From Entonaema liquescens (taxonomy: Eukaryota; Ascomycota; Sordariomycetes; Xylariales; Xylariaceae), in the NCBI GenBank assembly GCA_902805475.1, contig CADCSX010000002.1, positions 1,984,001-2,048,000 on the forward strand: a stretch of DNA of 64,000 nt, written 5' to 3'. The number at the start of each line of letters is the position of its first letter. Within the stretch, counting starts at the first letter, position 1. The position numbers and the translations under genes are program-made. Shown piece by piece: positions 23,025-35,668 of this stretch. Under the pieces are notes generated by a model. It did not search any database and was not told where the DNA came from. It worked only from the letters and a program-made list of their open reading frames with translations.

Positions 23025-26000
23025 TTATGAGGCAGCTGCCGCGCCGACTCGGGTCTTGGGTCCGCTGCGACCAGTGCGCTTCTTGGTGCTCTTCTTCTGA
23101 GCCGTGTTACCCTCGATAAACTTGATGAGATCGTCGATGCTTCGAGCATCTGGCTTATCCGACTTGGGTTGGGTCAAGGCTGCAGGCTGCGCCGTGGCGC
23201 CGGCGCCACCTCCTAGCGCGACGTTGCGAGCCGGGAAACGTATTCCAGCCCGCAGACGCCTCGCTTGGGCATCCTTGTCCCTCTTTGCAATTGCGACAGC
23301 GTTCTGTGTTAGTTGCTCTAGCCAGGTCTCAGCTTCCTTGGTGTTGTTGTTCTCCGGTCCGAGCTGCTGCAAGAAGATATTGTAGCAATCACGCATCTTT
23401 CCGAGAGCGGCCTTGGATTCATTATCTAAGGCGAGCGCCTGCGCAAGCTGGAACAGGAGGCTAGCAGCAGGGAGAGACTGCTTACCCATCACACGTTCAC
23501 AAACAGCGAGAGCTTGCTCAAACCATATTCGAGATTCGTGGTACGCTTGCATGTGCTGGAGCATAACTGCCGCATTGTTCAGGGTTGTGATCGAATCCGG
23601 GTGGTCAGGACCGTAGATGATCTTCCACAGGTCAAGAGCATGCTTGACATATGCAAGAGCTGTCTTGCTGTCTCCAGAACCGTGCACGTAGAGACCAAGG
23701 TTTAGATAGTAGAGTAACGTCTCCGCAGAATCGACACCGATGGTGCGCTCCGAAACCACAACAGCCTTCTTTGCTAAATCGACAGCAGCTTCCTTCTCCT
23801 CGAGTTGGTAGTAGATCTGTGCTAGACTGGAATATGCTCGCGCAACTTCGGGGTGAAGAATTCCGTAAATTTGTTCGTGGAGCGTCAGACTTTCCAATAA
23901 CAACTCCTGTCCAATCTTCCTATTATTTTGCATGATAGAATGACGGCCACCTTCCAAAGCCTCCTCGGAAATGGCGCTCTTCGGTGCGGAGTCCTTGATG
24001 ATGGGGACGACATTAACAATATCATCCGGAGTAAAGGTGGTTGGCGTGCTGGTCGAGGAAGCAACAGATGATGGGGATCCATCCCTCGTCTTCTTCTTTT
24101 TCTTCTTGCTGTCATTCTTGTTATCACCGTTTGCTTGGCCATTGACGCCGTTTGTAGCGGGTGCGGCACTAGGCTCGTTCGTGAATTTGAAGTCCTTCAC
24201 TTGGAGTTGAAGACCGAGCTTCAAGGATACGTCACGGAGGAGCTGCAGGTGTTTGATTTGGTTATGCCAATCCGAATCCAATGTGAACTTGAATCGGCGA
24301 ATTGCCTGCGCTTCAATTTCCTGTCGAAGGCTCTCCGGGGTAAGATCCGCGAATGCGAGGTCGGCTTCCGGGTAAAGTGCCTTCAAAGACTCGTCTATCT
24401 CAGCGGTAGGCTTGCTGTTGAATCCAAATCCTAGAAGACAGTTGAGGAGATGGGCGATACCAGCCGAAGTAAGAGGAATTGGCAGATATCGCAGGTATTT
24501 GCTCGCAACGTGCTTAAATGCCCTTGATATTATCTCCTGCAAGGCCAAATCTCGGAGGCGAGAAAGTCTCGGTCCTTCGCAGAGAGAAACAATCTTGCCA
24601 AGGTATCGCATGTTAATTCCACGCTTGTGCATCATCTTGGTTAATGACAAACCGTCCATGGGGAAAGGCAGATCCGCAGCCTTGATATCGTTGACGAAGT
24701 CGGGAATTGCCGATTCGCGTAGATATTTGCAAGCATTGCGAACGTCCTCTTCATCAGCAGCCATCTCTTCCTTTTCAGCTTCAGTCTGCGGGACTTGCCC
24801 ACTATAGACGTCTGGGTTCAGCGCGAAGTAGAATTCGGAGGCGTCAATGCGATCTTCAGGTTCCGCCTCGGCGTCGTCGCTAGACTCTTTAGGCTTATCT
24901 TCATCTGCGCTCTTCTCCTTAGTCTCTTCGGTCTTTTCTGTCTCCTCATCCTTCTCCCCAGCCTTCTCTTCGGCCTTCTCTTCAGACGAGTTCTCTTCCT
25001 TGCTAGATTTCTCGTCTTGGGCCTTGGCCTGGGACTTCTGCTTTAAGCGCGCGAGCTCCTTGTTGACCCATTCAGTCCATTTTGAATTTCGGATCAGTTC
25101 CACAAGTTCCGGTCGTAGGACTGTCATTCGGTGAGGATATTCAAGCTCATTCTTCTCTCCCTCGGTGGCACTGTTTTCTTCAAGCCATAGAACGTCCAGG
25201 GGTGTAATACGGTACAGGTCAAGGACGTATTTACGACCATCTGTTCCCATCAATCCCTTAGTTTCGACGCTGGCTTCCAGATCGAATCGCTTGCCATCCT
25301 TGTCCCATACTGGGTGCTTCTTCACTTTCAGGGCCTTAGATAGCTTTTCAAAGGTTGGCGCAAACCGTTCATCAGCCGCAACGATCTCCTTGCCTTCTAC
25401 TGCTCCGTACTCGATGGAGTTCTCGCCAGGCTCTCTTTGCTTAAAAATACCTGGAACAACAGTCTGACCAACGATTCTCTTTCCAAGATAGTCGACTACT
25501 ACAGTCGCAGGGCTGTACAATCCATCAATGTCAAGTTGGTTGACTATACGCACTCCATTGACGTCCTTTCCAGTAGCCACTCGAGCAGCATCGTCGCCAC
25601 CTTCAGAAGTAAAGGTACCTACACCATCAGCTCCGAAAGAGAAGAACACATTGTTGTAAACAAATATTTGGGCATCCCGGCCTTCTGTAGGGTTAAGAGG
25701 AGTGACTTCACCACGAGCGACTAGGATAGCACCGCGAGCAGCAGCATCGGAATAATCAGCGAAAAGCTTAGAAATGAATCGCTCTCGGAAGACTCGATCT
25801 TGAACGGTCTCTTTTGGCAGTTCACGCGCTGACTGGAATTCTTCGTTCCAATCTCGCAGGGTGTCAGTGTTATCAACACCAGAGATAAGATAACCCTCTT
25901 GAGTCCTTGTGATATCTGCACTGTGAGCACATAGAGGCGAAGATTGCGAAGGAACCAACCATGGTGCCGCGGGTATGGCATTGGTCATCTGGTATGTGGC

Positions 26001-27126
26001 GAGAGGGTCCTTGCGGTTGTTATATTGTAATAGCTTCTCGAATGACTCTGAGAACGAGGGAGAGATCTGAGTTAGAAGGTTTAATAGCGAATGCGCAGAG
26101 TGTCCCTTAGGGGCGGGACGAGGGAAGGGGTCAAATTTGCTATTCGACGACTTGTTCACGTAGAAACCGCCAACGTGAGAAGTGATTTGGTGCTGTTCTC
26201 CTTCGTTTGTGGTAACAAGCAGGTACAGCAAGTGACCCTTCTGTCTAAGATGGTAGGGTGGGGGATTCCATGGTGACAGGGCAATCGACTTGACTGTTTT
26301 AGGGGCGGGCTCTTCCTCTTTTGGTATGAGAGTCAAAGGCTTTGCAGGAGCTTCGAAGTCGTAGGCACTAGCTTGGACATTGTCGGTGTCCTGTGCGCCA
26401 GTAGTGACAGAGTCAAAGAGAGAGATTCCGGGTAGAACCCCTTGTAGGGTATCAGTCCGGTCCCCGGCAGCACCCACTAGGTCACGGATTCGGATGACAT
26501 GTATTCTAGCCTCCTTTTCAGTATAGGGGTCCTCTACCAAGCGGATCTCGGCTTCCGGACCGAGTCCCTTCACATCAGAAATTTGCACAAAGTCATTTAT
26601 GCGCTCGCCGGCATGCTCGAGGTGGAAACACGAGTATTGAAAAGCAGATGGCAGCTCGATAATAGACTGTCGTAGCTCGTGAACTTGCTCTTGAGGCGAG
26701 ACCTGCAACCAAGGTTAGCTACTACCTTTTCATAGAATCCATACATAGTAGGTATGAACAGGAATATCTGCTAACCATCACATGGATCTTGCTCGGCTCG
26801 CGGGGCAGATGGATAGTGAGAGGATACAATGCTGTAAGCCATTTATTAGCATGAACATGCCCAACGTCTGCCTCAGAGGGAAGTTTCTCGCCGTACCATC
26901 CGCAGCTTCCTCTACATCCTCCTCGGCTTCGACTTCAGCTTCAGCCTCAGCTGTCTGGTCGTTGGAGTCAACTTTAGCATTTTCAGGTTGACCATTTAGG
27001 GTTTCGGCTTCCTGGCCGGAAGGTTGAGCTGCACGAGACCAAATATTAACTTATATTCTCATAGAAGTCAGACGTATAAAAGCTATAAAAGCTTCACTTA
27101 CCGGCAACCTCTGGCTTCTCAGACAT
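23025..27126 (-). CDS. CLU1: Clustered-mitochondria protein Clu1/Tif31
   Basis: Exons are 27102-27126, 26897-27028, 26776-26831 and 23025-26702, with introns of 73, 65 and 73 nt, giving 1296 residues. The first three exons are only 25, 132 and 56 nt. The order matches the Clu family: an acidic N-terminus, a CLU-N ubiquitin-like part (VMVSPQEQVHELRQSI..FQYSCFHLEH), the CLU domain, an acidic Lys/Glu-rich spacer, and a central part with YLRESAIPDFVNDI and HKRGINMRYLGKI. A Lys-run linker and a TPR array (about residues 1000-1200: HPEVARAYSSLAQIYYQL, DHPDSITTLNNAAVML) complete it. The C-terminus is basic (KKSTKKRTGRSGPKTR). Clu proteins are cytosolic RNA-binding, ribosome- and eIF3-associated factors needed for normal mitochondrial distribution. 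The long last exon is unbroken. Confidence 0.95.
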
Positions 27127-28193
27127 TGTGGGCCAACTGGAACAATATTAAGAGGGGTTGGAGGGGTCGTCGAAGTTTTTTGTGGTGCAAATCTATAATA
27201 TCCTCTTTCGTCTTGTACGGCAAACGAGATCCCACGCACAGCTTGGAAAATCCGGCGTGGAAACTGTAAAAGTATTAATGAACAAGGTCCGAGAAATATT
27301 GTACAGATTTAATAAAGGAACGGCAAATCAATTGAACTTGCAAAGGCCGTGAAGGTGACTATGTTGAAGGTAGAAAGAATTGCCGGAGCATTATTGCAGC
27401 TAAGCAAAAGCAACATTTAGATTTCAATTTTTTTTTCTTTCGACGGCTCCAAAAACCCCGGCTGTTCCCGGCAAGTCGGAGCTGCGGCGATAGTTAGGTC
27501 ATTTGGGGCTTCCCCGTCCGCCCTAATCATGATGCTCTTAGCACGTAACACTGTATAAAAAGGGTGCTACGGTAACTATATTCAATCTGATTGGTTCAGA
27601 ATTTGCATCTTAGGGGAGTAAAAAGCCCGCACGTTGCAAGTAAGTATTCCTGTATCTTTTTATTACTTTTATTTTTTACAACCTACCCTCGTTTATCTCC
27701 ATAAAAGCATGTTAATCATGTACCTATATTTTGATTTACTGTGTGATGGAGGGGTATTCCGGTTATCCCACAACTACTTGTATACAAGTTATGGGTTTTA
27801 ATTCCATTTCTAGAAATATGCACCAAAATGTGTTGTGTGAAAATAAAATGGGTCATTTCCTGATTAGGAAATTAAGTAAACAAATCAAGTGTTTGGTTAG
27901 AACAGTAACTAGCATTTCTCTTTCATCCTCATTGGACAATACATTGACATTCTTCCCTTCTGGTCATAAAGCAGCCTTATCCTCGAAGCAGGACCCTTTT
28001 TTGGATCGCATCTTTATGAGCTAGCTACTTTGATAATATCATTTTCTTTCGCCTCGGCTTTTTGTTTTGACGACGACGTTCACGGAGCATGGAGTTACTA
28101 GCATCATATCATCACCAATAAACCCGGACTAGCAGACAACATTCATAAATCGGCATACATATCTGCTTAATAATAATTACTAGAGCTTCATCC
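27127..28193. other. Divergent promoter region, CLU1 and hypothetical gene
   Basis: 1.07 kb between two start codons facing away from each other. It contains T-rich and A-rich tracts near 27430 and 27660. No gene is supported. Confidence 0.6.
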
Positions 28194-30672
28194 ATGTCGC
28201 TTGACGAGTTCAAGGTCCCGTATAAACCAAGGCCTAGGCTAGATAAATCAGGAGAAACATCACAGCCCTGGACTGCGGCGCGTTGCCAACGCTTACTCCG
28301 ACCATTGTTTTCGCGAATTGCTTCACTGAGAAAGGAAAGCATCAAGGACGATGGGGTTGAGCAAGAAAGAAGGGTTGCTGTTGAGCCGTCAAATGCTAAT
28401 TGCGAGTGGTTAAGACCGCGCAAGAGGGTTCGCCTTACTTATTCCCAAAGGCGATCTCCCAATCAGGATGGACAATCTACACTCAGCCAATGTCCAAAAG
28501 GAACTAGTACGGCGAAATATTCCCAACGGAGTGAGGGAAGAACTATAGTTCCCGGCGAGATAGTACCGGCTACGCCTTTATTGAGACGTGCACGAGGCCA
28601 TTTTGTCCCGTCTCCTTCTCCTGCAGTCCCTAGCCATCCCAATGAACAGCCTGAACAGTCTGCAGTTGGGTGCAGGCGAGACCAGTATAAGGACCTTGAG
28701 AAACGTCTCGCGGGCTTACGGGCCCAGTCGACTTCAAACAGGCATAATGACCTCGAAGCAATTTATAAAAGCCTAGAAGCGCTCTTAAAAGCAACACGGC
28801 ATGTCACTAGCCGAGGACGAGGGCCACGCTCGTTTCTCGATATGTGTTTAAGGAAAGTACCCTCATATATTGAGGAGCTCGAGGCCTGGGAGAGGATGGA
28901 AGCCCAGCAGAGCGGGTGTATCACTACGCTTGACGATGTCGACACTTCAACAGAGATATATAACTATTTGGAGTCAATTGGATCAAACCAGGCCCTGGGA
29001 TGGAAACACCTTAGAATAGTGGTTCGAGCAGATGGGCTTAAAGCAGTGAAGCAAGCGGTTTCGGAAGGGTTATTCAGCGACGACTTCTCACAATTACTTA
29101 TTGATTTATGTGTCCGAATTGGCGCATTATCCGAGGCCGAGGAGCTCGTTGCAGCGTTAAGCGATCACCAATACCCTCCACCAACTACGGCAGGCAGTTC
29201 CTTTGCTGGGTTGGGATGCTTCCGGTCACTCTCAATCCTATGGAATTTTGCTAATAAGCATGATCGTACTTTATTCCTCTTGCGACAATATTCATGGTTA
29301 TTATCTAACGGCAGCCTCCCCAAGACTGGCTTGCGACACAAGAGTTCGAACACGTATGGGCGTTGGCTGCCCGGCACTTATCCATAGCGGAGGCGGCTGA
29401 CGACGCCGTGGCTTTCATGAACTATTCCGTTTCGTTGCTGTGTCGTCGAAGACGCACCCTTGCAAGTGGAAACGACTCGACTCGTTTAGAAAAAGATATT
29501 GCTATGGCCAATAAGCAGACCCTAATTAGTGCTTTAACAATGCTAGCCGCGATGAGTTCATTAGGCGAAATGGAACTCCACACGACAAGCGTTTCAGAAG
29601 TTGAGATTGCGAAAATAAGCCTCATTGGCAATAGGCTTCGATACATCCTCAGGTCGCGCATGGCTAACCTAGAGTTGTCAAAGTCTACGCGGTCTGGCCT
29701 GGGAAATGACCTGTTGCATCTGGCCTACTACATCTCATCGAGCGATGCCCGAACCGACAACGATATCAGTTCTCGCGTCAAATCCAGTATTGAACAAGCA
29801 TGGCGACAACACGTGGGCCATAATTCCTCAAGAAACAACCGCACAAGACATCGTCTTACCGATATAGCCTCATTTGTATCATCAGTAGCTCGTAGCTGCG
29901 GTAGAGGAATGGATGTGGCGTCTCACAATTGTTTAGACATGCTATTTAAACAGCTCACGGACCTCCAGCTCGATCAAGAAACCCTGGACAGTATGAAAGC
30001 AATGGCCGCTTTTTCCCTTGCGCAGCAGACCAATAACGTCAAAGATTTTATCTACGCAGAGAAGCTAGCCTGTAACCAGCACTCGACCGCAGGGGACGGC
30101 GCTCGTACGCGACCACTCTTTTCGGGCTACCGATGGGAGGAAACTATAGGCGAGTGGGTTACAATCAGCCCTAAGCGTTTGCCCCGGGCCAGAACAAGAC
30201 AGCTCCGATCGTCGTCAAGGTTAGATGGAGATCATATAACAGACGGTGCTGAGCAGAGGGCCACTCAATCCAGGGTGTCCATCTATGGTGAAGCAGAGAG
30301 TGTTCCAGGTCTGGAATTAGAAAGGGCCAAAAGCAATGATAAGGCACAGGCCCATAAGACCCTCGGCACCGAACGCGTCAACACCAAAAAACGTGCGCGC
30401 TCTTGTTCCCAGGACGACAAGCCACAAGCGGTTATGGGACCCCGTCGGAGCAAAAGTGTCATCTTTTTACAAGCCACCAAACCGGCTTACTCGTCACTAG
30501 ACGACGAGCTCGGGTCCGACAAAGAAAATAGCGATAATGTCGTTCGGAAGAAACCGAGGAAGAGCCTTGACAAAAGACCTTGCTTGGTAGCAAACTGCGA
30601 TCCAGCCTGGGGAGCCAAGAGAGCACCGGTATCCCCGGGGACGATTGTAGCGAGGACGAGCTTTGCATGTGA
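28194..30672 (+). CDS. Unrecognised conserved-looking protein, about 826 aa, frame broken
   Basis: An ATG at 28194 opens a frame that runs in sense to LLSNGSLP, then breaks at a CCCC run (29318-29321). One extra C gives P-QDWLATQEFEHVWALAARHLS and continues without stop. A second break is suggested at AAAA (30572-30575): one extra A leads into an acidic end, GDDCSEDELCM, stopping at 30672. Without that second correction the frame runs on to 30799. The corrected length is 826 residues. Visible parts are a basic N-terminal third with Arg-rich patches (LRPRKRVRLTYSQRR), a helical, Leu/Ala-rich middle (about 160-600), the motif SGYRWEETIGEWVTISP near residue 650, and a charged, probably disordered tail. 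I cannot name a function. The nuclear-type basic patches and disorder suggest, but do not show, a nuclear protein. Confidence 0.75.
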
Positions 30673-33600
30673 GCCTCGCTATTTTACAAACCATAAGATG
30701 GCATCATTTTTCAAGCATGAGTCCACTGTTGGGGTTTATAAACCCATCTTTGGATTCAATGGGATTTCAGGCCCTGGGAATATACTGTATACACTATGAA
30801 CGTTACGTCCAACGGATGCGGAGGATTCTATAGGTAAGCGTGCGATCTTGCATTTTCGACGGGAGCTGCGCCGCTGGGTAGAAATCATGACATCGATAAC
30901 TATATATAATTGTAAATAAACTTATTTCGAGATTGAAGCTTAAATTGATTAAGAGCTGCCGGTACGAGCGGCAATAATGGTTGTGAAGTGATTGACGCCA
31001 TGCACGCACGACTGGGAATAATCCATGTGGTAATCCTTTAGAAATTGGGCGATGAGGGTGACTAAGACGCCAATTCAGCAATGTGGTGGAGGCCCGTTGA
31101 AACTTGAAACGGCTGGATCGGGCAACTCGTATCAACTTGACAACTTAGGTACCCTCAAACGCGGACTCTGCTATATCTGGAATTATTCAATTCCCAGATG
31201 GCCTCGGGGTTTATGCAGAACATTCCACCTCCATGCTCTCACAACTCCCAAATGGGGACCCTTGGATAGGAAGTGTGGACATGGCGTGGGTAACGGTAGA
31301 TATTTAAAGCTCGTCCTGCGGTTTCCAGTCATGATCTTCATGATGGCATGGGCGCAGTAATCATGACTCTATAAATGGCATTTGGCATATACCGAAGAGT
31401 ATAGGATGAATGGGATGAATGACTAAACATTCCTTCAGTAGAATATTTCCTAGATACACATGTTAGTTGAAGACTCTTTTATCCCCGAGTTAGATACGTG
31501 GAGCTAATCGGGGAATATGTATTTCACATAATGATTGCATAAGCACTTTGAGGCTCGTTCTGTATCGAAGTTTTAAGCTGTGGTGGATCTGGGGATATGA
31601 TTCGGAATTATTATTCGAGCTATGACCCTATCATCGTGGTGAACTAGTTTGTAAGCCGCCTGATTGAACGTTTTTTTTGGTAGAGATTTCGTATCACATT
31701 TTCCACTAAACCAAGATGACGCAAGCGCCTGGTTGTTGAAGAAATCGGATGCGAGAATTGCTTTTTTACTAACGTTTTACTTCTCTTGGTGTCGATGCGA
31801 TTTTATAACTCTCCAATTAAAAATGTGGTATTGCATTCCACGATGGAGTAAACGAATTAGACCTTAGTGAAAAAACAACAATTTCGCAGTGTTTTACGAA
31901 AAGAGAAAAGCATATTTAATCGTGATGATCATCCCTAGAGGAAGAGTTTTTGTGTTGTATATGGTCTAATATACGCCACACTCTGTCGTTTGATTTGCAC
32001 ACGAGTTGAGAAGGTGTTGAAAATCGGGCATGCTTTTGGCTGTACTACCAATATGTAGCCGCTTGCTGTCCTATGGAAGGGCAAGTGCTGGGCCGTTATG
32101 AACCGTCATTGGTGGTGCGATCGCCCAGATCCCTGTCTTCCAATGTGCGCTGGCTTCGTTTCAAATCTGCTCTGTCGATCATGATGCTCCCCACCGGGAC
32201 GCAGAATTAAGATCGGATAACAAATGGTAGGGCCACGAGGTTGGTAATAAAGACCACTGTGATTCAAAACTGTAGCATCAACCAGAGCCACTCACTGTAT
32301 GCGTAATAGATAGTTTCAACAATTAGCAAGCAGTATAGTGTAGATAAGATATAGAGAGCCAAACGGCTGGATCTCCGGATGAAGTAGAGCAGGGATGTGG
32401 TTCTACGATGGCTTGGTAACCCCTGTTCGATTAACCTAGACACTCGGCCAATCCTGCTGTTTTCCTGCTGTTTTCCTTCCGTGTACCTTACATTGGTGGC
32501 ATTTATCGGCCCATCCCCACATTTACCAAGGTAGGTAAGACTTGCTCGTAATCTAGGCTTAGTAGAAGAAGTACATCGAGAGACATGATGCGGACGCGTG
32601 TGCTGTATGCAAAAGAAAAATTTGAACGTTTCAACTGGGTGTGCACTTGCTGTACACTATTGTCAAAGGACTACCTAAACGTTAGGTCGGATGAAAAGAA
32701 TGTTTGGACTAAACGAATAAATAAAGACATGAAATTCATGTCATGTTCAGACGAGAATTGCTTAAAGGGTACCTAAAGGTAAACGTTATTTGGACTTTCC
32801 GTTCATCAGGTAGATTATCTAATGGAGGAAGTTGCGATGAGCTGAATAAATTGATTCTCGGTGAAAGAATTTAGAATTCCGTGTGGCCAAGGTGGAAGGT
32901 ACCTGCATGAGTAACTGACACCAGGTACCTAAACACCTACATACTTAAGGCATGTACCTAACGCATACCAGTGATTGAGGGGAAAGTCCACCCAACCCCT
33001 GCTTTAGTATTCATTCTCCAGGCTTGGTTTCCAGGGGATAGGCATGATGATTGGCACATGGTAAAGAAGGCGACCGGCATTAGTCGACGTAATTGAGTAA
33101 CGCCCCAGCGGGTACTCCGTCAAGTAGTCAAGTACGTACCTGAATCTTCCAGGTTTACACAAGACCCTAGGTACTTGGCTGCTTCTACTTGCCCTCCAAT
33201 TTGACTGACCTCCTTATTCTTCCTCATTCATATATTTCATGCAAATGGGCACTGCGCTCTAGGTCTCCTCCACCTTGTAGCCTCAATCCTTCTGGTCCTT
33301 TCTTCACAGACCCAGACTGCATCCCAAAGCTTTCGGTTCTTCAACCAGATCTGGACGAGTGTAACGTCGTCCTACTTCGTTCGTTTATACTACAATAAAG
33401 CCCTTGTAAGCCTTTCGCAGGGCATTCTTCTAGGTCACATCCTTCGAGGCTCTTTGTCAATTGTTTCCCGCCTAGGGGCCGACCCCGAAGTCACACACCC
33501 ATTTAAGTATTCGTCTTCCCGCTCCAACCTTGGCAAGCGGCATAGACTTGATCTAGTCATCTTGACTATAGCTTTGAAGACAACTCCGGTGGCCTTCAAC

Positions 33601-33858
33601 GCAAGTCCTTGACAGCGGGCTGTTACTACCTTTCGTTCATTCCTCTTAAGGCTATTCAAGTTGACCTTGCTTGGCCATTTACATATTCCAACTAGGTCTC
33701 ATACCCAACCCCTTGAGATCATTCAACATTCCTTAACATTACGGATGACGGTCTCTTGAACTGAGCTTCTCTCTTCAGTTCAACTCTAAACTTTGATTAG
33801 TTTAGCTGGTAACTACACCACCATCAACAACAACTAAAACAACATATAGTTTTTCATC
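30673..33858. other. Intergenic region, upstream of ferric reductase
   Basis: 3.2 kb with no recognisable gene. It includes the C-terminal alternative frame of the preceding gene (to 30799), a CCTGCTGTTTT pair near 32455-32476 and several GGTACCT words (32,770-33,175). The last 200 bp is AAC/CAA-rich leader-like sequence ahead of the ferric-reductase ATG. Confidence 0.55.
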
Positions 33859-35668
33859 ATGGCTGGAGGAGACGGAAAGGCAGCAGAAGCTGGCGAGGGA
33901 CAGGCAGCGGGATGGACGCCGGCAATGGAGAACGACTCTCTATCTAACTATTTACTGGTCGTCTGTGCTGCTCTGTCTTTGGGTCTGATAATATGGCGCA
34001 TCACAACAGGATTGCAAAAGTATATCCGAACAGTTACGAGCTTGACGAACGACACACAGCGATATTTCGCACGTCCGTCGACGAAATTTGCATGGATTAA
34101 GAAGAACCTCCTATATGCTCCTATGTTCCGGAAACGACATAACCGTGAATTTCAGCTGAGCAGCGCGATCAACGTTGGTACTCTGCCTACTCGATTTCAG
34201 TTTCTCTTTCTGTTGGGGTACTTTGCGACCAACGTTGCTTTTGCGTCATTCACATCCCCTTCGCCGAGAGCTTTACCGATGCGTGTAAGCAGCTGAGAAA
34301 CCGAAGTGGATCGTTGGCCACTGTCAACATGATTCCCCTATTTCTCATGGCTGGCAGGAATAACCCTCTGATCCCCCTACTCGGCATGTCGTTTGACACT
34401 TTCAACCTAATGCATCGTTGGTTCGGCCGTATCGTAGCGTTGGAGGCGGTATGCCATACCTTCGCTTTCTGGGCCGCATCAGCCCAGAATGGTGGATGGG
34501 CAAAGGCACTGAATACTACCGTTACAGTGCCGTTTATACTATATGGTTTTCTTGTAAGTTCTATCCCTTGTTGTCATAAGCGAATCCTTAAACTAATATT
34601 GTCTAGGCCACCATTGCCTTTGTGGCGATATTCATCCAAGCTTCGAGCATCGCCAGACACGCGTACTACGAATCTTTCAAGCTTTTACACATTGGTCTTG
34701 CCGGGCTTGCAATTGCTGGTCTTTGGTACCACCTTGACATGAAGCACCTCTCTGCGATCAAATGGTTGATTCCAGTCATTCCTATCTGGGCTGGTGATAG
34801 GCTTATCCGTTTTCTGCGTATTGCTTATCACAACTTTGGCCGTGGAGGCACGAAGACACTCGTCGAGGCGCTTCCTGGCAATGCCGTTCGTCTAACGGTG
34901 ACAATGGCTCGACCTTGGACTTTCAAGCCCGGTCAGCACGCATACCTGTACATGCCAAGCATCAGTTTCTGGCAATCCCATCCATTTTCCTTAGCGTGGA
35001 GCGAGGAAGCTGAGGAATTGAGTTCGGATAAGTTGGCTCTGAACCGACAAGATGTGCTTGCTATGCGCAAGACCACCATGTCCTTCATCATCCGAGGACG
35101 ATCAGGAATGACGCATACCTTATATCAAAGGGCCGCAGCACAACCCGACGGCCGCCTTATGACAACCTGTCTCGTCGAAGGGCCATATGGTGGCGAGCAT
35201 ATGATGCACTCTTACGGCACCGTAATGCTTTTTGCTGGTGGTGTAGGTATTACTCATTCAGTTCCCCACGTGCGAGATCTTGTTGCCGGCTTCGCGAACG
35301 GCACGGTAGCGACCCGAAAAGTGGTATTGGTATGGATCATTCAGAGCCCCGAGCATCTCGAATGGATCCGACCGTGGATGACGGAGATTTTAGCTATGGA
35401 CAAACGGCGTGACGTACTACGCATTATGTTGTTCGTCAGTAGGCCACGCTCGACCAAGGAAATCCACAGCCCTTCGTCGACAGTCCAGATGTTCCCTGGC
35501 AGGCCTAACATTGAGACTCTAATCGGTATGGAGGCGGAGCAACAAGTTGGGACAATGGGAGTAACAGTTTGCGGACCCGGTGCCCTCAGCGATGAGGTCA
35601 GACAAGCGATTCGTCGCAAGCAATACAACTCGTCGATCGACTTTATCGAGGAGGCCTTCTCGTGGTAA
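33859..35668 (+). CDS. Ferric-reductase-like transmembrane oxidoreductase, one frameshift
   Basis: Exons are 33859-34553 and 34607-35668 (53-nt GTAAGT intron), giving 585 residues once a break at TTTT (34239-34242) is allowed for. Adding one T there turns a dead end into NVAFCVIHIPFAESFTDACKQL and rejoins the frame of the rest. The membrane core carries two H-x13-H pairs (about residues 186/200 and 260/274) that would bind two haems. Then come the FAD-site motif WQSHPFSLAW and the NAD(P)H-site motif FAGGVGITHSVP. The C-terminus ends in VCGPGALSDEVR..IDFIEEAFSW. The family passes electrons from NADPH across a membrane to ferric or cupric chelates, usually before metal uptake. The N-terminus has one membrane helix (YLLVVCAALSLGLIIW) and no cleavable signal that I can see. 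No permease or oxidase partner lies beside it. Confidence 0.9.

Noticed and set aside
24795..25134. Ser/Leu-rich frames opposite CLU1
   Set aside because: They are the antisense of CLU1's Lys/Glu-rich spacer, which naturally reads as Leu/Ser/Phe in other frames.
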